Below are positions 9,247-17,225 of a DNA stretch of 64,000 bases, one piece after another (positions within the stretch are counted from its first letter, which is position 1; the number at the start of each line of letters is the position of its first letter). A program made the translations under genes and the position numbers. The stretch is from JAPHSX01 sp039714395. GTDB lineage: Bacteria > Pseudomonadota > Gammaproteobacteria > Thiohalomonadales > Thiohalomonadaceae. The stretch is from the NCBI GenBank assembly GCA_039714395.1, contig JBDLJH010000006.1, positions 80,515 through 144,514 on the forward strand. Reading direction: 5' to 3'. Below the pieces are notes generated by a model. It made no database searches, was not told the origin of the DNA, and saw only the letters and a program-made list of their open reading frames with translations.

Positions 9247-10728
9247 TTAAAAGCTGTATTTAACATCGATAAAGATCCGATCATTATCCCCGATGGCATT
9301 GAATGGGATCTTATCCCCCTCCTGGTAGGCGACCAGACCGCCGGTCACAGTCAGTGCATCTTGCAGATCGTACGCGGCGGAGAGTCGACCAAAACCGCCA
9401 CCTTTAGCATCATCACCAAATGCGGTGTAGAGCGCTAGCAGGTGGAGACGTGCATGTAAGAAGTCGCCGGTGTAGCGCACGGCACTCTGCCACTCATTCT
9501 CCTCAACACCTTCATTGCTCAGTACCACTTCATAGTCGTGAAGGTGGCGGTTGGCTATCTCCAGTGACAGTGTGGTGTCGCGAAAGCCGTTGTATTCGAT
9601 ACCGAGCAGGCTATCGGTACGTGCCTTGGTTTTGCCCGGTAATGTGCTGTATTCGAGTCCACTGAAGTGGGCGCCCTCTCCCTTCAGTAACCAGCTTCCG
9701 ATAACAGCGTTGGCAGCGAGACCACTCATGGTGAGGCGGCTGTGTTGTAGTTCTGGACCACTGGGCGTGCTGACAGTATGTGGGTTGTCGTCGTAGAGCT
9801 GCGCCCAGTAGAGCGAGAGATCCCAACCACTAAAAACACCGTTGGCGGCGAGGGCATATTCGGTATTATCACCACCGTCGCTGGGGATGTCCTCATCGGG
9901 CATCGGGGTAGGGAAGGGATAGAACTCGGAGCCGTAGACGGGGTTTTTGTTAAAGCGGATCTCGGGGATCGCCAGTGCGCTAAAGCCCCAGTCGCCCACA
10001 TAGTAGTCGAGCTTTGCCATCGTTAGTGGCAGGCGAAGATCTTCGATATCGACCATACCCGGTTCGCGGTTGTCCATCGGGTTGAGTACGTCGGTAACAC
10101 GCAGGTTATCCGATTTGCCCCAGACAACGATCTGCCTTCCGAGTTTTAGATCGAGGCTGCTGTTGAGTTCCCCCTGCACGAACGCCTCGCCCAGTTCATA
10201 TTCACTCTCATTTTCATCGAGAACCTCATCGCTATACTGCTCTCGACCATTGATCTGGTAGGCGAAATCGTGAAGAACGTAACCGGCGATATGGGCCTGC
10301 CAGTTTTTACTCAGGTCACCGTCAAGTTCAAGATTGAGCTTGGCGCGCAGGCGCGACAAACCTCGATAGTCGGTCTGTCCGCTGGCGGGGGCATCGTGGG
10401 CGTAATTGTAGGCAGTGGAGAGGATGGTACTGCCGGAGAGCTGCCAGCGGCTATTATGCGCTACCGGTGTGGATGCCACTCCAGTCTCGATGGGTTCATC
10501 GAAGCCATCCATTACCTGATCGACCTCATCACCGCCTCCGGCCCCTGATGAGTCATCAAAACCATCCAACACACTATCCACTGCATCACTACTCTGAGCG
10601 GCAGGTTGATCAAACCCTTGCAGGACGGCATCAACCCCATCGGTATCAACGGGCTCCGCTGCCGAGAGCGGTGCGGAGGCCATCAGTAGTGATAGCATCA
10701 AGGGGAGGGTGAATTCTGTTCGATTCAT
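9247..10728 (-). CDS. DUF1302-like outer-membrane beta-barrel protein with N-terminal GFD repeats
   Basis: A protein of about 493 residues with signal peptide 1-24 (MNRTEFTLPLMLSLLMASAP, cleaved after SAA). The mature N-terminus holds three copies of VDxVLxGFD at residues 32-40, 50-58 and 69-77 joined by Gly/Ser/Asp-rich linkers. The rest resembles DUF1302 porin-like barrels: WQLSGS at the start, LGRQIVVWGKSDNLRVTDVLNPMDNRE, and an aromatic C-terminal strand ending KYSF as recognised by the Bam machinery. The start was placed at 10728 because it gives a clean signal peptide; the frame is open 96 bases further. It is probably the outer-membrane partner of the RND and LolA-like proteins encoded just upstream. 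Confidence 0.8.
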   Translation of the reverse strand: MNRTEFTLPLMLSLLMASAPLSAAEPVDTDGVDAVLQGFDQPAAQSSDAVDSVLDGFDDSSGAGGGDEVDQVMDGFDEPIETGVASTPVAHNSRWQLSGSTILSTAYNYAHDAPASGQTDYRGLSRLRAKLNLELDGDLSKNWQAHIAGYVLHDFAYQINGREQYSDEVLDENESEYELGEAFVQGELNSSLDLKLGRQIVVWGKSDNLRVTDVLNPMDNREPGMVDIEDLRLPLTMAKLDYYVGDWGFSALAIPEIRFNKNPVYGSEFYPFPTPMPDEDIPSDGGDNTEYALAANGVFSGWDLSLYWAQLYDDNPHTVSTPSGPELQHSRLTMSGLAANAVIGSWLLKGEGAHFSGLEYSTLPGKTKARTDSLLGIEYNGFRDTTLSLEIANRHLHDYEVVLSNEGVEENEWQSAVRYTGDFLHARLHLLALYTAFGDDAKGGGFGRLSAAYDLQDALTVTGGLVAYQEGDKIPFNAIGDNDRIFIDVKYSF

Positions 10729-10777
10729 AACTTTAACTCGATAATGTTCCTCTGCCAAAAGAAGAGGAAATAACTGC

Positions 10778-11569
10778 TTAGAGTCCTTTTTCCAGACGGC
10801 GCAGGGTAAACATCGACTCATCAAGTTCCTGATTGAACTTGATGTTATCGAAGTTGAGCAGGGTGCGGTGCAGGGTGCTCTTGCCTTTCTTGGTGGTCAT
10901 GGTCATCTCGCGGGCGACCCAGATGCCGTCGATCTGCTCCAGCTTGGGCACATCCATATATTTGATGCGACCACCCTCGTGGGTCCAGTGGACGGCGCGT
11001 ACCAGCATGAAGTTGTCCTGACGGATAAACAGCCACGACTTTTTGTAGCCAGTCTCCTCGATCTCCTCTTTGCTCTTTGGCAGTGCCTCGATGATCCATG
11101 TCTTGGCGCCACGAACCTCCTGTTCCTTGAGGATCTTGAAGTCGTAGGCATCAAGGTTTTTACGCGTCATGTCCGAGTAGTTGAAGTCGGAACCCATGAA
11201 AGAGCCGCTCTTGTCGCTTGATGCAATGCGCTTGGATTTGCGTAGCGCTGGCAGATAGAGCCATTGATCATCATCCTTCTCGCGCTCATCGTAATCGTAG
11301 GTGAGAAAGGCGGTGTCTTTAACATCGGCAGGGGAGAGGAAGAACATAATGCTCTGTTCATCCTTGCCCTTATCCTTGTTGAAGGAACGCATTGAGCGAA
11401 CGCGTTTGCTGCCCTTTTTGTCGGTCAGGGTCATGGTCATGTCGCTGACCTGATTGTCGCCATCATCACGGGCATCTGCCTGGTCGATGATCTGGCGGGC
11501 GGTAGGTTCGGCGGCCTGCAGGGTGGTGGCAAGCAGGAGTAGCGCCGTTGCAGTGAGTAATCTTTTCAT
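10778..11569 (-). CDS. Outer membrane lipoprotein-sorting (LolA-like) periplasmic protein
   Basis: A 263-residue exported protein (signal peptide 1-19, LLLLATTLQAA). The body matches the LolA-like family annotated as outer membrane lipoprotein-sorting protein (COG2834): DMTMTLTDKKGSKRVRSMRSFNKDKGKDEQSIMFFLSPADVKDTAFLTYDY and SGSFMGSDFNYSDMTRKNLDAYDFKIL. Such proteins are regularly encoded between an MMPL/RND exporter and an outer-membrane protein and are thought to shuttle a lipid or lipidated molecule across the periplasm. Here it lies 17 bp after the RND gene and 49 bp before the DUF1302 gene, matching that order. Confidence 0.85.
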   Translation of the reverse strand: MKRLLTATALLLLATTLQAAEPTARQIIDQADARDDGDNQVSDMTMTLTDKKGSKRVRSMRSFNKDKGKDEQSIMFFLSPADVKDTAFLTYDYDEREKDDDQWLYLPALRKSKRIASSDKSGSFMGSDFNYSDMTRKNLDAYDFKILKEQEVRGAKTWIIEALPKSKEEIEETGYKKSWLFIRQDNFMLVRAVHWTHEGGRIKYMDVPKLEQIDGIWVAREMTMTTKKGKSTLHRTLLNFDNIKFNQELDESMFTLRRLEKGL

Positions 11570-11586
11570 AGTGAACTCCAGAAAAT

Positions 11587-14061
11587 TTAGTAGTCGCTGT
11601 CGTCAGAGATGAGGTGAAGTTTGTGCAGTCTTGCCATCAGGGCCGGTGCCAGGAAGAGATCGGCCAGCAGGGCCATCATAATGGTGAAACCGGTCAGCAG
11701 GCCGAAGTCGAACAGTACGTTCAGGTCGGCGAGCATGTAGAGGAAGAAGGCCGTTGAGAGCACGATGGTGGTGACCAGCATTGCCCGTCCGGTGGTCAGC
11801 AGCGTCTTCTCCACGGCCAGTCGCACATCATTTGTATCGTGATGATAGCGACGGTAGTTGTGCATAAAGTGAATGGTGTCATCCACCGCCAGACCGATGG
11901 CGATGGAGCCGATCAACATCGTAAACAGATTAATGTCGATGCCAAACCACCCCATCATGCCGAGGGTGAGAATGATCGGTGTCAGATTGGGGATCATGCT
12001 GACAATACCGATGCGTACATCACCCAGCAGCAGGATCATCATCAGGGTGATCACCACGGCGGCGATGATATAACTTTCGGTCATGCTGATGATGGTACCG
12101 GAGGCGGTGCGTCCCAGCAGGGTACCCATGCCGGTAACAGTCACCTTAACATCATCTCCCAGTTCACGGTGGAAGCGCTGTTCTAGATCGGCAATGAAGT
12201 CGGGGTAGAGCATGGCGTCGACCCATGGCATTTTTGCGGTGAAGCGGCTTTGGCTGAACTGGCTGTCGACAAAGTCTTCAAGGTCATCGGAGCCGCTGTT
12301 CTCGAACAGCAGGAACTCCTGGGCGATCAGATCTTTATCTTCGGGAATGGCGTAGAACTCTGGCCGGTTTTCATTCAGTGCCTGGTGGATCTCCTTGAGG
12401 ATATCGGCCAGTGATAGAACCTTTCCAATGTAGAGCTCGCCTTGATCGATAGTTGCGATCTCGCGACTAAGATTGTCTATTCCCTGCATCACTTTGGGGT
12501 CGTAGAGGCCGTTCTCCTTGCCGGTATCGATAATGACCTCGACACTACTGGCGCCGCGCAGGTTATCGTTTATGAAGTCGGTGGCGAGTCGCACCGGCTC
12601 ATTTTCAGGCAGCCACTCGAACGGCTTGTGAGAGAACTTGACCTGGGCGGTACCGGCGATACCGATCACCAGCAGAATGGCACTAATAATCAGTACCGTG
12701 CCGGAGCGTTCGGTGGCGATACGCGCGGTGCCCTTCATCGTTGTTTCGAAGAACTCATGCTGCGTGTGGGCGCCTTGGCTCTTTTGTGGCCTGAGTGGTG
12801 TCACCGAGAGTAAAGCTGGCAGCAGTACCAGAGTGTAGAGCAGTGATAGCAGCACACCGATGGCAGCGACGATACCCAGATCACTTACTGGAGCCACCTC
12901 GGCACCGGCGAAAGAGGCGAGACCGGCAGCGGTAGTCAATGATGTCATTACAATCGCCAGACCGGAGTGGCCCATCGCTTCGACGATAGCACGCTCCTTG
13001 ATCTTGCCCTCGTCACACCCCTCTTTTTCCTGTTTGTAGAGCTCCTGCATCTCACGGAAGAAGACCGTCAGCAGGTGAACCGAGGCCCCGACGCCAACCG
13101 CCAGCAAGAATGAGGGGAGGATCTGGGTCGGTAGTTTGAAGGCGATGCCGCTGGCCCCCATCAGTCCCAGGGTGGAGAGCAGTGAGATTGCCACCGTCAG
13201 CAGCGGCAACACCACGCCGGCGGCGCGACGGAACAGCAGGAACAGCAACAGACCGATAGTCGTGAGAGCGATTAGCATGAATTTTTTCATGCTGCTCATC
13301 ATGCTGCGCTTTAGTACATCGGTTACCGAGGGAGAGCCGGCCAGGTAGATATCGAAATGGTTTCCTTGATAACGTTCGGTGATCTCGCGCACGGTCTGCA
13401 CTAGTTCACTGTTCTGGGCGTCACTTAGCGGTACCTGCTCGGCGCCCTCGTCACCGCTTGTCGTTCCGAATTCAGCCTCATCCCCAAATCCAGCCATCAC
13501 ATCGTCATTGGCGTTGCTGCCGGGATAGGCGTCGGCCTTAATAATGATAGTGGTTATGGTGCTGTCGGCGGAGAGCAGCATATTAGTGTAGAGCGGATTG
13601 GCCAGTGCCCGCTGGCGGATCTGCTCGGTTGCCGTGGCATCCTCGGGCCAGCTCTCCAGCAGATCCTCTACAATTAACTCACCCTCGGTACCGCGGGTAC
13701 TGCGGGCGTTGATCAGGCTGGTGATGTCGTCGAGGTAGGGGGTGTTTTCACGCAGCTCTTCGTGCAGTGACTTCAGCCGGGTGAGAAAGTCCGGGGCAAA
13801 GATATCGCCGGTTTTGATTGCCACCAACACCAGTTCATCACGGCCATACTGTTGGCGAAATTCGTCGTAGGCGAGCAGGATCGGATCATTATCGTGGAGA
13901 AATCCCTCGGTGGAGGTATCGAGAGTCAGCTTGGGCAGCTGAGAGAGCAGTGCGGCAAACATCAGCCCAACCAGTAGCAACGCCTTCCAGTGGTTGCGAT
14001 AGACGAGGTGGCCGAATGTCTCAAAACCCCTCTCAATTCGACTGCGTAGTGATGTGTGCAT
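11587..14061 (-). CDS. RND/MMPL-family exporter
   Basis: An 824-residue inner-membrane transporter with the two-fold RND plan: an N-terminal helix (WKALLLVGLMFAALLSQLP), a periplasmic domain, helices 2-6 with the sterol-sensing-like segment (MLIALTTIGLLLFLLF through LVLLPALLSV), then a second copy starting at about residue 450. The second half contains GLAVDDTIHFMHNYRR, typical of the COG1033 branch that includes hopanoid exporter HpnN and other lipid exporters. The adjacent periplasmic LolA-like and outer-membrane genes suggest envelope lipid traffic rather than drug efflux; the substrate is unknown. It begins 22 bp after the TetR stop. Confidence 0.88.
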   Translation of the reverse strand: MHTSLRSRIERGFETFGHLVYRNHWKALLLVGLMFAALLSQLPKLTLDTSTEGFLHDNDPILLAYDEFRQQYGRDELVLVAIKTGDIFAPDFLTRLKSLHEELRENTPYLDDITSLINARSTRGTEGELIVEDLLESWPEDATATEQIRQRALANPLYTNMLLSADSTITTIIIKADAYPGSNANDDVMAGFGDEAEFGTTSGDEGAEQVPLSDAQNSELVQTVREITERYQGNHFDIYLAGSPSVTDVLKRSMMSSMKKFMLIALTTIGLLLFLLFRRAAGVVLPLLTVAISLLSTLGLMGASGIAFKLPTQILPSFLLAVGVGASVHLLTVFFREMQELYKQEKEGCDEGKIKERAIVEAMGHSGLAIVMTSLTTAAGLASFAGAEVAPVSDLGIVAAIGVLLSLLYTLVLLPALLSVTPLRPQKSQGAHTQHEFFETTMKGTARIATERSGTVLIISAILLVIGIAGTAQVKFSHKPFEWLPENEPVRLATDFINDNLRGASSVEVIIDTGKENGLYDPKVMQGIDNLSREIATIDQGELYIGKVLSLADILKEIHQALNENRPEFYAIPEDKDLIAQEFLLFENSGSDDLEDFVDSQFSQSRFTAKMPWVDAMLYPDFIADLEQRFHRELGDDVKVTVTGMGTLLGRTASGTIISMTESYIIAAVVITLMMILLLGDVRIGIVSMIPNLTPIILTLGMMGWFGIDINLFTMLIGSIAIGLAVDDTIHFMHNYRRYHHDTNDVRLAVEKTLLTTGRAMLVTTIVLSTAFFLYMLADLNVLFDFGLLTGFTIMMALLADLFLAPALMARLHKLHLISDDSDY

Positions 14062-14083
14062 GCTTATCCCTTAATTCTTTTGC

Positions 14084-14740
14084 TTATTGGTTGGGTTGTG
14101 TTGGTTCGTTATTACGAATTGCCGCCAGTACCAGATCGGCGACTGCATCACCCACCTCATCGGTGGAGAGGAAGTGGCTGGCGTTGTGGATCTCCGGATT
14201 GTTCTCGGCGTTACGGCGGCGGATCGGTTCGTTGGCCGAGTAGAGCATCAGGCTGCCAACGATCATCATGTGCACCATAAACCCGTTGACCGGACGGAAC
14301 AGCCCCTGCTGTATCCCCTCGGCAATGCTTTCACCGAGGGCACTGAGCAACCGCCCCATCTCATTCATAGCACTCTGTGGCAGATTGCGCCCGCCGGAGG
14401 CGATCTCACGCAACATGATCGGTGCGGTATAACGCATGTTGCCCGTCTGGCGGGCAAAGATATTGATGAAGTGGCGGATCTTCTCCTCGCAGCCGTTAGC
14501 CTCCGCCACCGCTATACACACCTCATCGGCAGTACGTGCCAGTACCCGGGTGATCACCGCGTGGTAGAGCGCTTCTTTATCGCCAATTTGATAATAGAGA
14601 GTCGCCTTGTTGACCCCGGCGGCACGGGCAATCTCATCCACGCGTGCACCGTCGTAGCCTTTATCCGCAAATACCTTTGAGGCGGCCTCAAGAATAGTCG
14701 AGGAGGTCGCCTCGTGTGCCTGTTTTGCTGCTGTCGTCAT
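14084..14740 (-). CDS. TetR-family transcriptional regulator
   Basis: A 218-residue repressor-type protein. The N-terminal HTH is ILEAASKVFADKGYDGARVDEIARAAGVNKATLYYQIGDKEALYHAVI (about 17-65); the C-terminal half is the variable all-helical ligand domain. It is the first gene of the minus-strand operon that continues with RND, LolA-like and DUF1302 genes, so it most likely regulates that operon and itself. A 25-bp imperfect inverted repeat lies immediately upstream. Confidence 0.9.
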   Translation of the reverse strand: MTTAAKQAHEATSSTILEAASKVFADKGYDGARVDEIARAAGVNKATLYYQIGDKEALYHAVITRVLARTADEVCIAVAEANGCEEKIRHFINIFARQTGNMRYTAPIMLREIASGGRNLPQSAMNEMGRLLSALGESIAEGIQQGLFRPVNGFMVHMMIVGSLMLYSANEPIRRRNAENNPEIHNASHFLSTDEVGDAVADLVLAAIRNNEPTQPNQ

Positions 14741-14757
14741 ATTTCAACCGTATTGTT

Positions 14758-14782
14758 AACCATTTGGTCTAACTAGATGGTT
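14758..14782. promoter_or_regulatory. Candidate TetR operator
   Basis: An imperfect dyad with AACCAT at 14758-14763 and ATGGTT at 14777-14782, plus matched inner GT/AC positions, centred at 14770. It lies 18-42 bp upstream of the TetR start codon and within the divergent intergenic region shared with the plus-strand binding-protein gene. Size and position fit an autoregulatory TetR site. Confidence 0.65.
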
Positions 14783-14964
14783 GAAAAGATAGGGGCCACG
14801 ACGATGGAAGTCAAGAGATAGTGATGTGAACTTCGTCTACAAAGTGAAATAAAGATGTAATAAACAGTGAAATTATCCTGATTTTCAATAGGTTACTGGT
14901 TATACTCGCCAAAAATTATTACTGCAGTGAACAGATAATTAATAAATTTTAGTGGAGTGGAATT

Positions 14965-16281
14965 ATGTGGAACAGAGGATTTGTTATCGTCATCGTTGCC
15001 TTGATGGCGCTTGCTAGCCCATCGTATGCCAAGACAGATCTTAGCCTGCACGGATCTAATACTGTCGGTGCCGAGTTGGCCCCAGCGCTGCTCAAGGGGT
15101 GGTTAGTGAGCAAGGGTTATAAGGATATTAGTGAAAAGGTTCAGGCAGATAACAGCCTGATATTGAGTGCCAGGGCTGCCAATGGTGAGAGCCTGAGTAT
15201 TGAGTTGCAGACACACGGTTCCAGTACCGGCTTTAAGGCCCTGGAAGGGGCGGTGGCAGATATCGGTATGTCATCACGCCAGATCAAGGCGGGTGAGGTC
15301 ACCAGGCTTAAGAGCATGGGGAAGTGTGATACCGCAGCCTGTGAGTATGTGGTTGGCCTTGATGGGATCGCCGTTATTGTTAACAGCGCCAACCCCCTCA
15401 ATACCCTGACCAAGGCCCAGCTGCGCCAGATTTTTAGCGGTGAGGTGAAGAACTGGTCTGAGCTGGGAGGGGCCGCAGGGGCCATTAAGGTTTATTCACT
15501 GGATAACCTGTCGGGTACCTACGATACCTTCAAATCACTGGTTATGGGTAAGGGAACCCCCCTTACCGGCAATGCGGTGCGTAATGAATCGCACCAGTTT
15601 ATTGCCCGGCAGGTGGCCCGGGAGAGTGGGGCCATTGGCTTTGTCGGTCTGCCGTTTGTCGATAAGGCCAAGGCACTATCCGTGTCCGATGGCGAGGCCC
15701 ATGCGATTAAGCCGGGACGCTTCAGTGTTGCCACCGAGGATTATGTCCTGGCACGTCGACTCTTTCTCTATCTCCCTGAGATCAAGGCAACAAAATTGGC
15801 CAGAGAGTTTGTCGATTATGCTATCTCCGATGCGGGTCAGGCGGTGGTCGCCAGGGTAGGTTTTGTCTCACAGGAAATCGTGAGTGGCAAGATCGAACTG
15901 GATGATAATATGCCCGACGAGTATCACCAGCTGGCGGAAGAGGCACAACGCCTGTCACTGAATTTTCGCTTCCTTAAGGGCACTATCAAGCTCGACAACA
16001 AGGCGCAGCGGGATGTGGAGCGTCTCAGTAGCTATATGGCGAAAAGTGATAATGGTGGCAAGATGTTGATGCTGTTCGGTTTTGCCGATGCTAATGAATC
16101 GATGCCATTTGTCAGCCTGCAGCTCTCTGTGGATCGTGCCGATCTTGTCGCCGACCTGCTAGTCAAGCACGGCATGCGGCCGCAGAAGGTGCGGGGTTAC
16201 GGCAATGCCGTCCCCATCGCCTCGAATAAGACAGAAGAGGGTCGCAACAAAAATCGCCGTGTGGAAGTTTGGCTGCGATAA
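14965..16281 (+). CDS. Periplasmic phosphate-binding-like domain fused to an OmpA peptidoglycan-binding domain
   Basis: A 438-residue exported protein: signal peptide 1-22 (ASPSYA), a PstS-like type-2 periplasmic binding domain at about 23-315 (LHGSNTVGAELAPALLKGWL, GIAVIVNSANPLNTLTKAQL, GEVKNWSELGG, SGTYDTFKSL, GAIGFVGLPFV), then an OmpA-family domain at about 330-438 (LMLFGFADAN, VDRADLVADLLVKHGM, GYGNAVPIASN, NKNRRVEVWL). The second domain should tether it to peptidoglycan. It is distinct from the pstS gene at 25.2 kb and may act in phosphate or other oxyanion sensing. Strong GTGGAGTGG ribosome-binding region. A damaged relative follows 400 bp downstream. Confidence 0.87.
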   Translation: MWNRGFVIVIVALMALASPSYAKTDLSLHGSNTVGAELAPALLKGWLVSKGYKDISEKVQADNSLILSARAANGESLSIELQTHGSSTGFKALEGAVADIGMSSRQIKAGEVTRLKSMGKCDTAACEYVVGLDGIAVIVNSANPLNTLTKAQLRQIFSGEVKNWSELGGAAGAIKVYSLDNLSGTYDTFKSLVMGKGTPLTGNAVRNESHQFIARQVARESGAIGFVGLPFVDKAKALSVSDGEAHAIKPGRFSVATEDYVLARRLFLYLPEIKATKLAREFVDYAISDAGQAVVARVGFVSQEIVSGKIELDDNMPDEYHQLAEEAQRLSLNFRFLKGTIKLDNKAQRDVERLSSYMAKSDNGGKMLMLFGFADANESMPFVSLQLSVDRADLVADLLVKHGMRPQKVRGYGNAVPIASNKTEEGRNKNRRVEVWLR

Positions 16282-16305
16282 GCGAGTCGAGAGCATGTGG
16301 TAATG

Positions 16306-16331
16306 AAGGGGAGCCTGGCTCCCCTTTTTTA
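16306..16331 (+). terminator. Rho-independent terminator
   Basis: The stem AAGGGGAG.. / ..CTCCCCTT (16306-16326) is followed by a T-run and lies 25 bp after the stop of the binding-protein/OmpA gene. Confidence 0.85.
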
Positions 16332-16688
16332 TATGGCTGGATTTTGACGGCATCTTGAGAATGCACTCAATGGCACTGTCGTGGTGATGTCTAGCCGCTG
16401 CCGGTGTTTTCAACCGTGTTGTTAAATTCGGTGATGATGGGGCTGTAAGGTCACAACATGCTGTGCCTCAATTATTGAATATTAAAATAGCCCATGTCTG
16501 ATCTGGCCGTTGCAAATGTATGAGCTTGCCCATCTGACTGACGTTATGTGTAGAGTGTCTCTGGAGAGTTTTGAATATCTGCGTCGTGAGATGAAATCAC
16601 ATCTGTTTTGCCATTGATGTCCACGGCCCTGTAATCCCAGTGAAACATACCCTCGATATGATTTGTGCAACGACTATTGAGGTGTGAC
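16327..16688. other. Intergenic stretch, no gene recognised
   Basis: About 360 bp between the terminator of the binding-protein/OmpA gene and the remnant that follows. No open frame with a ribosome binding site or recognisable protein similarity was seen on either strand, and no structured RNA was recognised. Confidence 0.5.
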
Positions 16689-17128
16689 ATGCGAAATTTA
16701 CTTCTCTTAACTCTTATTCTTATCTCCTTACCGAGGACTATGCCCTGGCACGCCGCCTCTTTTTCTATCTGCCGGAGAAGGCCAACCGGCTGGCTCGCTC
16801 ACTAGTCGAGTATGCGCTGTCGCAGCGTGGTCAGCAGGTGGTGACCGATAGTGGTTTCGTCTCGCAGGAGATCATTAGTGGCAGCCTGAGTGGGGCGGTG
16901 GCGCACCCGGAGTACAGCGGTTTGGACGCTAGCACTGACTATGACCTATATATGGTGAGTTATGATGGCACCAACAAGGCGTTATCACTCACCAGTAATG
17001 CCATGTTTACCACCCTCGCGGCTCCGACCACTGCCACTACCAGTAGTGGCGGTGGTGGTGCCCTCGGTCCCTGGCTTCTTTTAGGCTTGTTTGGTATGAC
17101 TCTGCTGCGTCGTGGTCGCCGTGCATGA
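16689..17128 (+). pseudogene. Chimeric remnant: signal peptide, PstS-like tail and GlyGly-CTERM-like end, frame-disrupted
   Basis: An ATG at 16689 encodes MRNLLLLTLILISLP, a signal-peptide start, but this frame stops at about 16804. From 16730 another frame reads TEDYALARRLFFYLPEKANRLA ... GFVSQEIISGS, closely matching residues near 250-305 of the binding-protein/OmpA gene upstream (TEDYVLARRLFLYLP, GFVSQEIVSGK). It then runs into LDASTDYDLYMVSYDG, which resembles the end of a fibronectin-III-type module, followed by a Ser/Gly-rich linker, a hydrophobic helix and RRGRR: the layout of a GlyGly-CTERM (rhombosortase) sorting tail. The central roughly 230 residues of the binding domain are missing. 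It looks like a deletion join between paralogues. The downstream frame could still be translated from an internal start such as GTG 16838. Confidence 0.7.
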
Positions 17129-17163
17129 ATGAGTTTGTCTGAACAAGTTAAGTCTGTAACAGA

Positions 17164-17189
17164 AACGGCCTTCGGGCCGTTTTTTTTTC
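17164..17189 (+). terminator. Rho-independent terminator
   Basis: Perfect stem AACGGCC / GGCCGTT (17164-17181) with a TTCG tetraloop followed by a long T-run, 35 bp after the CTERM remnant. Confidence 0.92.
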
Positions 17190-17225
17190 GGGAGGCCGGT
17201 TTAGTAGTAGGTCATGTTGTGAGAG

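Noticed and set aside
14848..14870. Possible Pho box upstream of the binding-protein/OmpA gene
   Set aside because: TGTAAT-AAAC-AGTGAAA has the right spacing but the second half matches poorly and no -10 lies 10 bp after it.
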